Part shown: piece after piece, positions 52,966 through 63,187 of the stretch
Layout of the letters: each line of letters begins with the position of its first letter
How positions within the stretch are numbered: position 1 is the first letter of the stretch
Origin: Cribrihabitans_A neustonicus
GTDB taxonomy: Bacteria; Pseudomonadota; Alphaproteobacteria; Rhodobacterales; Rhodobacteraceae
Assembly: GCF_048820895.1 (NCBI RefSeq)
Contig: NZ_JBMERQ010000014.1
Span: 4,291-68,290 of the forward strand
Length of the DNA stretch: 64,000 nt
Reading direction: 5' to 3'
Notes under the pieces: generated by a model
The model's input: only the letters and a program-made list of their open reading frames with translations
What the model was told of the DNA's origin: nothing
Database searches by the model: none
Made by a program: the position numbers and the translations under genes

Positions 52966-54558
52966 ATGACTTCGGGGCGGAGCTACACTTACAAGCTGTT
53001 CGCGCGCAATGACTTCAGTGCGTTCTGGGCGCTTTTCACGGACAACCTGATTAATCTGATCGTGCTGGCGGGGATTTGCCAGTTCGTCTTCAACATGCCG
53101 GCGGACATCGTCTTTGGCCGCATCGTGCCGGGCGCCGCGGTGGCGATCCTCGCGGGCATCGCGGTCTATACCTGGCTTGCCAAACGCGTGGCCGAGAAGG
53201 AAGGCCGCGACGTGACCGCGCTGCCCTATGGCATCTCGACCCCGGTGATGTTCGTCTACCTGTTCGGCGTTATCGGGCCGATCTACTGGGCGACCAACGA
53301 TCCGATGCTTGCCTGGCAGGTCGGGATCGGCGCGGGCTTCATGGGCGGCATCGTCGCCGGGATGGGCGCCATCGTCGGCCCCTGGCTGAAGCGCGTAACG
53401 CCGCGGGCCGGCATGCTCGGCACGCTCTGCGGCATCGCGCTGGTGTTCATCGGCACCGTGCCGCTGGCGACGATCTTTGAGGAGCCCTTCATCGGCTTCG
53501 CCTCGATGATCATCATTCTCTGGGGTCTGGTGGGCCGCCACCGGCTTCCGTTCAACATCCCCGCAGGCTTGCTGGCGCTGATCGTCGGCACCGTGGTGGC
53601 GCTCGGCATGGGCAAGGCATCGGTGTCCTTCGAGGGCGTGGGCGTCTATCTGCCGATCCCCTATTTCGGTGACCTCGCCGCAGGCATTCAGCACCTCTTT
53701 GCCAACCCGGAGCTGTTCCTGGTTCTGGTACCGGTGCAGATCTACAACTTCATCGAAACCATGAACAACGTCGAGAGCGCCGAGGCCGCTGGCGACCACT
53801 ACCCGGTTGCACTCTGCCAGGTGACCGATGGTGCGGGCACGATGCTTGGCGCGCTGTTCGGCTCGCCCTTCCCGACCACCGCCTATATCGGCCATCCGGC
53901 CTATAAACGCATGGGCGCGCGTTCGGGCTATATCATCGGCGTTGGCCTGGTGATCCCCTTTGCCGCTTTCTTTGGCTTGCTGGCCTTCCTCAACAACCTG
54001 ATCCCCGTGGCCGCCGCCGCGCCGGTGCTGGTGTTTGTGGCCCTGAGCCTCGTGACCAACACTGCGCATTCGGTGAAGACCGACCACATCGCCGCGGTGA
54101 CCATTGCAATGATGCCGCATGTCTCGGCCTTCCTGATGGTGAAATGGGGTGCGCTTGCCGGTGCGCTGGGGGCGACCGGTGCAACCGCGATGCTGGCGCT
54201 GGGTGACGCGGAGCTGACAGCCGCGCTGCTGCAGCAGGGCGCGCATTTCACCGGCCACCAAGCGCTCAGCCAGGGTGCGATCCTGACCGGTCTGATCTGG
54301 GGCGCCATTGTGGCCAGCGTGATCGATGGCAACTTCCGCAATGCGGGTGGCTTTGCGCTGGCTGCTGCGGGCATGTCGCTGGTTGGGGTGATCCACTCCG
54401 CCAGCCTGCATTGGCCGGAGTTCACCGGCGTCGCCATGGGCTACCTGATCGCAGCGGCCTTCCTCTACATCTACCCGATCTTCCACAAGGCCGAGGAGCC
54501 GGAAGCACCTGAGGAAGAGGCTGCGCCTCCGGTGCCGCATCTGCCGGCGGGCGAATAA
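52966..54558 (+). CDS. NCS2-type purine (xanthine/guanine) permease
   Basis: 530 residues, about 12-14 TM segments. The sequence TDNLINLIVLAGICQFVFNMP, VTALPYGISTPVMFVYLF and NFIETMNNVESAEAAGDHYP resemble xanthine/uracil family permeases, with a polar C-terminal tail. It lies between xdhC and guanine deaminase in the same direction, so it probably brings guanine, hypoxanthine or xanthine into the cell. The exact substrate is not certain. A different NCS2 permease is encoded at 61687. Confidence 0.82.
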   Translation: MTSGRSYTYKLFARNDFSAFWALFTDNLINLIVLAGICQFVFNMPADIVFGRIVPGAAVAILAGIAVYTWLAKRVAEKEGRDVTALPYGISTPVMFVYLFGVIGPIYWATNDPMLAWQVGIGAGFMGGIVAGMGAIVGPWLKRVTPRAGMLGTLCGIALVFIGTVPLATIFEEPFIGFASMIIILWGLVGRHRLPFNIPAGLLALIVGTVVALGMGKASVSFEGVGVYLPIPYFGDLAAGIQHLFANPELFLVLVPVQIYNFIETMNNVESAEAAGDHYPVALCQVTDGAGTMLGALFGSPFPTTAYIGHPAYKRMGARSGYIIGVGLVIPFAAFFGLLAFLNNLIPVAAAAPVLVFVALSLVTNTAHSVKTDHIAAVTIAMMPHVSAFLMVKWGALAGALGATGATAMLALGDAELTAALLQQGAHFTGHQALSQGAILTGLIWGAIVASVIDGNFRNAGGFALAAAGMSLVGVIHSASLHWPEFTGVAMGYLIAAAFLYIYPIFHKAEEPEAPEEEAAPPVPHLPAGE

Positions 54559-54625
54559 CAATCCCGAAAGTCTGGCCAGGGGGCGCAAGCCCGTCCCCTG
54601 GCCGCAATCCAAGGATATCACGACA

Positions 54626-55930
<1,305 letters not shown>

Positions 55931-55938
55931 ACATTCAG

Positions 55939-55968
55939 GCGGCCCGGGCTGTCCCGGGCCGCATTTTT
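55939..55968 (+). terminator. intrinsic terminator after guaD
   Basis: GCGGCCCGGG and CCCGGGCCGC form a perfect 10-bp stem with a four-base loop (CTGT), followed by ATTTTT, eight bases after the guaD stop. Confidence 0.9.
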
Positions 55969-56566
55969 CACTTTTCCAGCCTGTTCGAGGCACCCCTGGC
56001 CTAGCCGCGGCATTTCGGCAGCGGCTAGGCCAATTTGCCTCGACGCTGCACGCAGAGACGGCAGAGCTCACCGCGCCCCGCTTTCTGATTTTTGCAAGCC
56101 TGCCAATGGCGTCCTGTTCCGTGCAAGGCAGGTCTTACGGCGTTGCGCGAGAGCGGAACTTTAGCCTCACTCCGGGCCAAATGCCTCTCAGGGTCTGGAA
56201 CACCGGCGGCGTACTGCCAAATAACCGGCCATGCAGCGGACCTGAAAAGCGGCCGCAAATTCCTGTATCATAACGAGATTCCCCCGCGCCTGCCCGCGGC
56301 GGCGCCTCTCTGCGGCCCACGGTCAGAGGTGCGGTGCGCGCGTTTCGCCGCGCAGTGCCGTGATCCGGTTAAAGAACAGAGCGGGTATAGAGATCTCATT
56401 TTTCAGGGATGATGCTGCCTGGCGCTGCCGCCGGAGCATCGTGGAAGCCGCGGTACATAGCACCGGCTGGCCGATCCCCGTGGGAGCAGGGTGACGACGG
56501 CCGGTTCGGCGCCGGGGTTCCGCTTGAGATATTACATAAGTCTGATTACCGCGCAGCTTTCTGCGC
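55969..56566. other. 600-bp region without a gene
   Basis: The space between two terminators that face each other (guaD from the left, puuD from the right). Frames here have no ribosome site or recognisable fold. A CTAGCCG / CGGCTAG inverted repeat (near 56000 and 56022) is the only other small structure noticed. Confidence 0.5.
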
Positions 56567-56599
56567 AAAAAAAACCTGCCGGCCAGAGAGGCCGGCAGG
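56567..56599 (-). terminator. intrinsic terminator after puuD
   Basis: On the minus strand CCTGCCGGCC and GGCCGGCAGG form a 10-bp stem with a five-base loop followed by eight T residues, 28 bp after the puuD stop. Confidence 0.92.
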
Positions 56600-56626
56600 T
56601 TTGGCTTGGCTGGAGGCCACGCGGGT

Positions 56627-57886
56627 TCAGTTCGACGCCAGGGCGAAGGGCAAGTCCTGTGCAGCGCTGCCGTACCAGCGGCGGATAAGAGCGCGCTCCT
56701 CGTCCTCCATGTGCGTGACATTTGCAGGCGGCATCGCGTCAGTTGCACCGGCCTGCAGGTAGATCTCCTTGGCGTATTTCGCCACATCCGCAGGAGTCTC
56801 GAGAAGCACATTCTTGGGCGCGCGGCGGATGCCGTCATAGTATGGCTCCCGCGCGTGGCACATGGCACAACGGCCCGGCACCACATTCATCACATCCTCG
56901 AAATGCTGGTTGCTGGCAAACACTTGCTCGGATTTGGTCAGCTCCCGCGCCTCGGACTCTTCGTAAGTGTCCTGCTGCAGCGGCGCCTGGCTCAGGATCA
57001 TAATGCCGATGAACAGGATGGCGGTCACGGGCCAGGTCCAGGTCGGGTTGCTGGTGCCCGCGTGGTTGCTGTTGAAGTAATGGCGGATGGTCACCCCCAT
57101 CAGGAACACCAGCGCTGCGATCAGCCAGTTGTACTCGGTGGCAAAGGCCAGCGGGTAGTGGTTGGACAGCATCAGGAACACAACCGGCAGCGTCAGATAG
57201 TTGTTGTGAGTCGAACGCAGCTTGGCGATCTTGCCATATTTCGCATCCGGCGTGCGGCCTTCCTGCAGGTCTTTCACCACGATGCGCTGGTTCGGCATGA
57301 TGATGAAAAAGACGTTTGCCGTCATGATGGTCGCGGTAAATGCGCCCAGGTGCAGCATCACGGCGCGGCCAGTGAAGATCTGGTTGTAACCCCAGCCCAT
57401 GGCGACCAGCAGGATGAACAGCAGAACCATCAGGAAGGTCGGCTTTTCCCCCAACGGCGACTTGCACAGGTAGTCATAGACCAGCCAGCCGATGCTGAGC
57501 GAGGCGCCGGAAATCAGGATGCCCTGCCACAGCGCCAGATCGGCCTTGCTGGAGTCGATCAGGTACAGCTCGCCGCCCGCCCAGTAGACGATCATCAGCA
57601 GACCCGCGCCCGACAGCCAGGTTGCGTAGCTTTCCCATTTGAACCAGACCAGATGGTCCGGCATGTTCTCCGGCGCCACCAGGTATTTCTGGATGTGATA
57701 GAAACCGCCGCCGTGGACCTGCCATTCCTCGCCATGCGCGCCGACCGGCAGATGCGGAACTTTCCGCAGGCCAAGGTCCAGCGCGACGAAGTAGAAGGAC
57801 GACCCGATCCAGGCAATGGCGGTGATGACGTGAAGCCAGCGGACTGCAAAGCCCAGCCAGTCCCACATGATCACAAGCTCTTCCAT
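56627..57886 (-). CDS. puuD: membrane-bound urate oxidase with cytochrome c domain
   Basis: 419 residues. The N-terminal ~300 residues form the PuuD membrane domain (eight or so TM segments; HVITAIAWIGSSFYF near the start, then LGAFTATIMTANVFFIIMPNQR). The C-terminal cytochrome c domain has the haem motif CAMCH followed by MPPANVTHM with the likely axial methionine. It oxidises urate to 5-hydroxyisourate, sending electrons to the respiratory chain instead of making peroxide. The start at 57886 has GGAGAG upstream. It is divergent from a LysR gene. Confidence 0.93.
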   Translation of the reverse strand: MEELVIMWDWLGFAVRWLHVITAIAWIGSSFYFVALDLGLRKVPHLPVGAHGEEWQVHGGGFYHIQKYLVAPENMPDHLVWFKWESYATWLSGAGLLMIVYWAGGELYLIDSSKADLALWQGILISGASLSIGWLVYDYLCKSPLGEKPTFLMVLLFILLVAMGWGYNQIFTGRAVMLHLGAFTATIMTANVFFIIMPNQRIVVKDLQEGRTPDAKYGKIAKLRSTHNNYLTLPVVFLMLSNHYPLAFATEYNWLIAALVFLMGVTIRHYFNSNHAGTSNPTWTWPVTAILFIGIMILSQAPLQQDTYEESEARELTKSEQVFASNQHFEDVMNVVPGRCAMCHAREPYYDGIRRAPKNVLLETPADVAKYAKEIYLQAGATDAMPPANVTHMEDEERALIRRWYGSAAQDLPFALASN

Positions 57887-57934
57887 GGTTCTCTCCTCAT
57901 AAGCTTTGGCAAGGACACTAGAGCATGCCGCTAT

Positions 57935-57953
57935 TTTCATGTATTAGGTAAAA
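57935..57953. promoter_or_regulatory. TTTCA-N9-TAAAA site between puuD and LysR
   Basis: TTTCATGTATTAGGTAAAA has the same half-site and nine-base spacing as the palindromes upstream of xdhA and puuE, with one mismatch (TAAAA for TGAAA). It lies 38 bp upstream of the LysR gene and 48 bp from puuD. Confidence 0.5.
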
Positions 57954-57991
57954 AGCCCAAGCTGTTTCAAAATAACACAAAGAATACTTGA

Positions 57992-58900
57992 ATGGCCTAT
58001 CTCGACAATATCCGCACCTTTGTCCGTGTCTATGAACTTGGCAACATGTCCGCCGCGGCGCGCGACATGCGGATTTCCGCAGCCGTGGCGTCGTCCCGGA
58101 TTTCCCAGCTGGAAGAACACCTTAACGTGCGGCTGTTCCAGCGGACCACCCGGTTGCTCAATCCGACCGAACAGGGCAACCTGTTCTACCGCGGCGCGGT
58201 AAAGATCCTGGAGGCCGTGGACGAGGCCGAGGCCGACATCAGCAATGTGACCCAAACCCCGCGCGGCACGCTGTACGTGGCCGCACCTTTGGGAGTCGGG
58301 CAGCGGCTGATTGCGCCGGCGGTGCCGAAGTTCAAGGAAGCCTATCCGCTGATCTCGATCCGGCTGCGGCTGTCGGACCGCAAGCTGGACCTGGCGGCGG
58401 AGGGGTTGGATGCGGCGTTCTTCCTCGGCGTGCCGGAGGATTCAAACCTGCGCATCCGCAAGATTGCCGACTGCCCGCGCGTGTTGTGTGCTGCGCCGGA
58501 GTACATCGCCCGCCGCGGCATGCCGGCCAGCAGCGAGGAACTGAAGACCGGCGCGCATGATTGCCTGAACCTGCGCTACCCCGGTGCGCCCGAGTTCCAA
58601 TGGCCGCTGCGCAGCGGCGAGGGGGTGAAGCGGGTGACGGTCTCCGGGCCGTTCGAATCCGACCATGGCGATGTGCTGACCAGCTGGGCGCTCGACGGCC
58701 ACGGCATCATCCTGAAGCCGGTGTTCGAGATTTCCGAGCACCTCGCCTCAGGCCGGCTGGTGCCAGTGCTGGAGCAGGAGCCGCCGGTGCCGATCCAGAT
58801 GGCCTGTCTTTATGTCCACCGCCGCCACCAGGACCCGAAGGCGCGGCTGTTCATGGATTTTATGGTGGATCACATTCAGGCGTCGCTGCCGCAGGACTGA
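57992..58900 (+). CDS. LysR-family regulator, purine catabolism
   Basis: 302 residues. Helix-turn-helix in LGNMSAAARDMRISAAVASSRISQLEEHL and an effector domain with APLGVGQRLIAPAVPKF and SDRKLDLAAEGLDAAFFLGVPEDSN. It is a paralogue of the regulator at 47098-48015. Its place between puuD and hiuH suggests that it controls urate and 5-hydroxyisourate conversion, probably through TTTCA-N9-TGAAA sites. Confidence 0.87.
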   Translation: MAYLDNIRTFVRVYELGNMSAAARDMRISAAVASSRISQLEEHLNVRLFQRTTRLLNPTEQGNLFYRGAVKILEAVDEAEADISNVTQTPRGTLYVAAPLGVGQRLIAPAVPKFKEAYPLISIRLRLSDRKLDLAAEGLDAAFFLGVPEDSNLRIRKIADCPRVLCAAPEYIARRGMPASSEELKTGAHDCLNLRYPGAPEFQWPLRSGEGVKRVTVSGPFESDHGDVLTSWALDGHGIILKPVFEISEHLASGRLVPVLEQEPPVPIQMACLYVHRRHQDPKARLFMDFMVDHIQASLPQD

Positions 58901-59109
58901 ATGCGAAATCCTGCCTCTGCTCCGAACGGTGAGCCGCGCATCACCGGCGCGCGCGGGGGCGATCCATACGGCCGTGACTGGCAGTTTATCCCTGCTAAGT
59001 CCGTAAACCCTCTCGAGGGCACCCCAAGCTTCAGCCAAATCGCCGCCGCGTGGGGGCGCGCCGGCTATGCGCGGCGGCCTGCGGCCTTGTCCCGCGCGGG
59101 CTCCAAGAC

Positions 59110-59140
59110 AAAAAAACCCGCCTCAAATTCTTGAGGCGGG
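59110..59140 (-). terminator. intrinsic terminator after hiuH
   Basis: On the minus strand CCCGCCTCAA and TTGAGGCGGG form a 10-bp stem with a four-base loop followed by seven T residues, about 50 bp after the hiuH stop. It also separates hiuH from the convergent LysR gene. Confidence 0.92.
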
Positions 59141-59190
59141 AGCCGCCGGTAAAATAGCCCGGCGAGGAGAGAGGTAAGGGAGCCGCGGGC

Positions 59191-59547
59191 TCAGCTGCCG
59201 CGGTAGGTCGAGTAGCCGAAGGGCGACAGCAGCAGCGGCACGTGATAGTGGCTGTCCGCCTCGCTGATGCCGAAACGGAGCGGCACCTCGTCCAGGAACA
59301 GCGGATCGGCCCCCGCCTGCCCCGTCGCGCGCAAGTAGCCGCCCGCGTGGAACACCAGCTCGTAGGTGCCGGTGGCAAATTCGCCCGTCGGCAGGATCTG
59401 CTCGTCAGTGCGCCCGTCGTCATTGGTGGTCAGGCTGCGCAGGTGGCTGCGCTCGCCGCCCTCGATGCGGTAGAGATCGATCTTCAGCCCTTCGGCCGGG
59501 CAGCCGCGGGCCGTGTCCAGCACATGGGTGGTCAGAAATCCGGCCAT
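59191..59547 (-). CDS. hiuH: 5-hydroxyisourate hydrolase
   Basis: 118 residues of the transthyretin-like family. The N-terminal LTTHVLDTARGCPA, the RSLTTNDDGRTD stretch and the C-terminal YHVPLLLSPFGYSTYRGS are the three family signatures, including the catalytic histidines, the arginine and the YRGS end. It hydrolyses 5-hydroxyisourate to OHCU, the step after urate oxidase. It is transcribed leftward and ends in a strong terminator, and is divergent from puuE. Confidence 0.95.
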   Translation of the reverse strand: MAGFLTTHVLDTARGCPAEGLKIDLYRIEGGERSHLRSLTTNDDGRTDEQILPTGEFATGTYELVFHAGGYLRATGQAGADPLFLDEVPLRFGISEADSHYHVPLLLSPFGYSTYRGS

Positions 59548-59623
59548 GTCATGCCTCCTTTGTCCGTTTGCCTAGGTATGAGGCTTTGCCGGGCGCATAT
59601 ACACAAGCAAGAGTCAAAAAGTT

Positions 59624-59644
59624 CTTTCAAAAATTTACTGAAAG
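59624..59644. promoter_or_regulatory. CTTTCA-N9-TGAAAG palindrome between hiuH and puuE
   Basis: Inverted repeat with six-base arms and nine-base spacer in the 147-bp hiuH/puuE divergent region, 51 bp upstream of puuE. It has the same architecture as the site upstream of xdhA (TTTCA-N9-TGAAA), so the same LysR regulators may act here. Confidence 0.62.
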
Positions 59645-59694
59645 CTGCCGGAATTATTTTGGCCTATAGGTAACAAAACGACAGGAGATCCGAC

Positions 59695-61110
59695 GTGACG
59701 CGCTATACCCGCGATATGCGAGGCTACGGAGCCCGGGCACCGCACCCGCAATGGCCCGGCGACGCCAAGACCGCCGTGCAATTTGTGCTCAACTACGAGG
59801 AAGGCGGGGAAAACTGCATCCTGCATGGCGATGCCGCTTCCGAGGCCTTTCTCTCCGACATTCCCGGCGCCGCGCAGTGGCCAGGCCAGCGCCATTGGAA
59901 CATGGAATCGATTTATGAGTACGGCGCCCGCGCCGGCTTCTGGCGGCTGCACCGGCTGTTCACCGGCGCGGGCATTCCGCTGACCATCTACGGCGTCGCC
60001 ACTGCACTGGCCCGCAACCCCGAGCAGGTGCAGGCAATGAAGGACGCCGATTGGGAAATCGCCAGCCACGGCCTCAAATGGGTCGAACACAAGGACATGC
60101 CTGAGGAGGAGGAGCGCGCGGCGATTGCCGAAGCAGTGCGCCTGCACACCGAGGTCGTGGGCGAGCCTCCGCGCGGCTGGTACACAGGCCGCTGCAGCGC
60201 CAACACCGTGCGGCTGGTCGCCGAGCAGGGCGGTTTCGACTATATTTCCGACACCTACGACGACGACCTGCCCTATTGGCTGGAAACTGGCGGACGCGAT
60301 CAGCTGATCATCCCCTACACGCTCGAAGCAAACGACATGCGCTTTGCCACGGCCCCCGGCTACATCACCGGCGAGCAGTTCTTCCAGTACCTGAAGGACG
60401 CCTTCGACGTGCTTTATGCCGAAGGCGAGGCGGGCGCGCCCAAGATGATGACCATCGGGCTGCACTGCCGCCTGATCGGCCGTCCGGGCAAGATCGCGGG
60501 GCTGAAGCGCTTCATCGAATATATTCAGGGTTTCGAGGGCGTCTGGTGCCCGCGCCGGATCGACATTGCCGAGCATTGGGCCGAAACCCACCCGCCCCAG
60601 AAGCGCGAGCGCCCCAGCCAAATGGACCGGGAGACCTTCGTGGCCAAATACGGCTCGATCTTCGAGCATTCGCCCTGGATCGCCGACCGCGCCTTTGACC
60701 TCGAACTGGGCCCGGCGCATGACTGCGCCGCGGGCATTCACAATGCGCTGTGCCGGATCTTCCGCACGGCTTCGGAAGAGGAGCGCCTGGGCGTGCTCAC
60801 CGCGCACCCGGATCTTGCCGGTAAGCTGGCCGCCGCCGGGCGGCTCACGGCCGAGAGCACCTCGGAGCAGGCCAGCGCCGGCCTTGATATGCTGACCGAC
60901 GAGGAACGCGAGACTTTCACGCGGCTCAACAACGAGTACGTGGAGAAACACGGCTTCCCCTTCATCATCGCGGTGCGCGACCACGACAAGGCGTCGATCA
61001 TGGCGGCCTTTCAGCGCCGGATCGGCAACGACCGCGCCACTGAGTTCGCCGAGGCCTGCCGCCAGGTGGAGCGCATCGCCCAGTTCCGCCTGCAGGACGT
61101 GCTGCCGTGA
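59695..61110 (+). CDS. puuE: allantoinase (PuuE type) fused to OHCU decarboxylase
   Basis: 471 residues. The N-terminal ~300 residues form a polysaccharide-deacetylase-like PuuE allantoinase (FVLNYEEGGENCILHGD, EIASHGLKW, and GWYTGRCSANTVRLV), which opens allantoin to allantoate. The C-terminal ~165 residues (about 305-470) are OHCU decarboxylase (FVAKYGSIFEHSPWIADRAF, LTAHPDLAGKLA, LNNEYVEKHGFPFIIAVR). One protein thus makes allantoin and hydrolyses it. It starts with GTG after AGGAG and overlaps the allA start by GTGA. No separate OHCU decarboxylase gene is needed. Confidence 0.92.
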   Translation: MTRYTRDMRGYGARAPHPQWPGDAKTAVQFVLNYEEGGENCILHGDAASEAFLSDIPGAAQWPGQRHWNMESIYEYGARAGFWRLHRLFTGAGIPLTIYGVATALARNPEQVQAMKDADWEIASHGLKWVEHKDMPEEEERAAIAEAVRLHTEVVGEPPRGWYTGRCSANTVRLVAEQGGFDYISDTYDDDLPYWLETGGRDQLIIPYTLEANDMRFATAPGYITGEQFFQYLKDAFDVLYAEGEAGAPKMMTIGLHCRLIGRPGKIAGLKRFIEYIQGFEGVWCPRRIDIAEHWAETHPPQKRERPSQMDRETFVAKYGSIFEHSPWIADRAFDLELGPAHDCAAGIHNALCRIFRTASEEERLGVLTAHPDLAGKLAAAGRLTAESTSEQASAGLDMLTDEERETFTRLNNEYVEKHGFPFIIAVRDHDKASIMAAFQRRIGNDRATEFAEACRQVERIAQFRLQDVLP

Positions 61111-61598
61111 GCCGGTTGCTGACGGCACAGGCCCTGACCGCCGAAGGGTTCGCTCCCTTCGGCGAGGTGATCGAAGTGTCGGGCAAGCCGGACAAGATCA
61201 TCAACCAAGGCATGTGCGGCCGCCATCACGATCTGGCGAAGCTCGACTTCGGCCCCGGCGGGCGCGCAGGCATCAGCCTGTTCGACGCCCAGGCCCGGCA
61301 TCTGCCGCACACGCTTGACATGGTGGAACGCCACCCGGAGGGCAGCCAGGCCTTCGTGCCCGTCTCCGGCGTGCCGATGCTGGTGGTGGTGGCCGAGGAC
61401 GGAGGCGGCACGCCGGTGAACGTCCAGGCCTTCATCAGCAAGCCGCACCAGTCGATCAACCTGCGCCGCGGCGTCTGGCACGGGGTGCTCTGCCCGCTGG
61501 GCGCGCCGGGCCAATACGTAGTGATCGACCGGATCGGCGAGACCCCGAACCTGCAGGAACACTGGTTCACCGAACCCTACACCATCGTCGCGGGCTAA
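61107..61598 (+). CDS. allA: ureidoglycolate lyase
   Basis: 163 residues of the AllA cupin-like family: LTAEGFAPFGEVIEVSG at the start, ERHPEGSQAFVPVSG with metal or active-site residues, and LRRGVWHGVLCPLG. It splits ureidoglycolate into glyoxylate and urea, the last step of the pathway in this window. The GTG start overlaps the puuE stop (GTGA). Glyoxylate can then enter the bhc cycle, urea can pass through the UreI-type channel downstream. Confidence 0.93.
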   Translation: MSRLLTAQALTAEGFAPFGEVIEVSGKPDKIINQGMCGRHHDLAKLDFGPGGRAGISLFDAQARHLPHTLDMVERHPEGSQAFVPVSGVPMLVVVAEDGGGTPVNVQAFISKPHQSINLRRGVWHGVLCPLGAPGQYVVIDRIGETPNLQEHWFTEPYTIVAG

Positions 61599-61686
61599 GC
61601 CCGGGGCGAGCAGAACGGCAACACCAACCCGAAGCCGCCATCACAAAAAAGAAGCGGTAAGATCCCCATGACCAACAGGAGAAGAC

Positions 61687-63123
61687 ATGGCTGACACTTC
61701 CATTGGGACGCCAGAGCAGCTGCGCGACCCGAACTACACCCCTCCCCTGCACAAGGCGGTGCCGCTCGGCATTCAGCACGTGCTGGCGATGTTCGTCTCG
61801 AACGTGACACCCGCAATCATCGTTGCCGGCGCCGCCGGGTTCGGCTTCGGCTCGAACTCGCCGGACTTCCCGGAATTGCTCTACCTGATCCAGATGTCGA
61901 TGCTGTTTGCGGGCATCGCCACGCTGCTGCAGACCATCACCCTCGGCCCCGTCGGCTCGGCCCTGCCGATTGTGCAGGGCACCTCCTTTGCTTTCCTGCC
62001 GATCATGATTCCGCTGGTTGCGGGCAAAGGTGTTGATGGGCTGGCGGCCCTGTTTACCGGCGTTATCGTGGGCGGTATGTTCCACGGAATGCTTGGCAGG
62101 GTGATTGGCAAGATTCGCTTTGCCCTGCCGCCGCTTGTCACTGGCCTTGTGGTCACCATGATCGGTCTGGCGCTGGTCAAGGTCGGCATCCAGTACGCTG
62201 CGGGCGGCGTGCCGGCCATCGGCACGCCGGAATACGGCTCCGCCCTGAACTGGTCCGCGGCGCTGGTAGTGATCGTGATCACCCTCGGGCTCAAGTTCTT
62301 CACAAGGGGCATGCTGTCGGTTTCCGCCGTGCTTCTGGGGCTGATCGCGGGCTACATCTACGCCCTGATGACCGGCATGCTGACGTTCGAGGCGATTTCC
62401 GGCTCCTGGTCCGGGGCGGCCGCCTTTGCCCTGCCGCAGCCCTTCAAGTACGGCTTCGAGTTTTCCGCCGCCGCCATCATCGGCTTCTGCCTGATGAGCT
62501 TTGTCTCCGCGGTGGAAACGGTGGGCGACGTCTCCGGCGTAACCAAGGGCGGCGCGGGCCGGGAAGCCACTGAGGAGGAGATCGCGGGCGCGACTTTTGC
62601 CGATGGTGCAGGCACTGCCCTTGCGGGCTTCTTCGGCGCCTTCCCCAACACCTCTTTCAGCCAGAATGTCGGCCTGATCGCAATGACCGGCGTGATGAGC
62701 CGCCACGTGGTCACCTGTGGTGCGATCTTCCTGATCGTCTGCGGCCTGGTGCCCAAGGTGGGCGCGGTGATCCGCACGGTGCCGATCGAGGTGCTGGGCG
62801 GCGGCGTCATCGTGATGTTCGGCATGGTGGTTGCGGCCGGCGTGTCGATGCTTTCGGACGTGGACTGGAACCGGCGCAACATGGTGATCTTCGCGATTGC
62901 CCTGTCCATCGGTCTCGGCCTGCAGCTGGAGCCCGGCGCGCTGCAGCACATGCCGGAAACCGCGCGTATCCTGCTGACCAGCGGTCTTCTCCCCGCGGCG
63001 CTGATCGCCATCGTGCTGAACCTCGCCCTGCCCGAGGAGCTGGCCGACGAGGCGACCGAGGAAGTCTCCGGCGGGCTGAGCGGCCATGGCCGCGGCTTGC
63101 TGGCTGAGGAAAACCGCGGCTAA
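61687..63123 (+). CDS. NCS2-family urate/xanthine permease
   Basis: 478 residues with about 12-14 TM segments. The pattern LGIQHVLAMFVSNVTPAIIVAG, QTITLGPVGSALPIVQGTSFAF and SFVSAVETVGDVSGVTKGG (with the NCS2 signature EtVGD), then FPNTSFSQNVGLI, is that of uracil/xanthine permeases of the UacT/UapA/PucJK group. It is in the puuE-allA transcript direction, 88 bp after allA, so urate is the most likely substrate. It ends before a bidirectional terminator. Confidence 0.9.
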   Translation: MADTSIGTPEQLRDPNYTPPLHKAVPLGIQHVLAMFVSNVTPAIIVAGAAGFGFGSNSPDFPELLYLIQMSMLFAGIATLLQTITLGPVGSALPIVQGTSFAFLPIMIPLVAGKGVDGLAALFTGVIVGGMFHGMLGRVIGKIRFALPPLVTGLVVTMIGLALVKVGIQYAAGGVPAIGTPEYGSALNWSAALVVIVITLGLKFFTRGMLSVSAVLLGLIAGYIYALMTGMLTFEAISGSWSGAAAFALPQPFKYGFEFSAAAIIGFCLMSFVSAVETVGDVSGVTKGGAGREATEEEIAGATFADGAGTALAGFFGAFPNTSFSQNVGLIAMTGVMSRHVVTCGAIFLIVCGLVPKVGAVIRTVPIEVLGGGVIVMFGMVVAAGVSMLSDVDWNRRNMVIFAIALSIGLGLQLEPGALQHMPETARILLTSGLLPAALIAIVLNLALPEELADEATEEVSGGLSGHGRGLLAEENRG

Positions 63124-63146
63124 GCACCGGCACGATATGTAGAGAG

Positions 63147-63176
63147 AAAGCCGCCCCCATCCAGGGGGCGGCTTTT
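63147..63176. terminator. bidirectional intrinsic terminator
   Basis: GCCGCCCCC and GGGGGCGGC form a 9-bp stem with a five-base loop, flanked by AAA on the left and TTTT on the right, so it can end the rightward permease gene and the leftward urea channel gene. Confidence 0.88.
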
Positions 63177-63187
63177 ACCGTGCAGGA

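Noticed and set aside
52966..54558. Assigning the first permease specifically as a urate transporter
   Set aside because: Its sequence differs from the UacT-like permease at 61687, and its neighbours point to guanine or xanthine; substrate left open.
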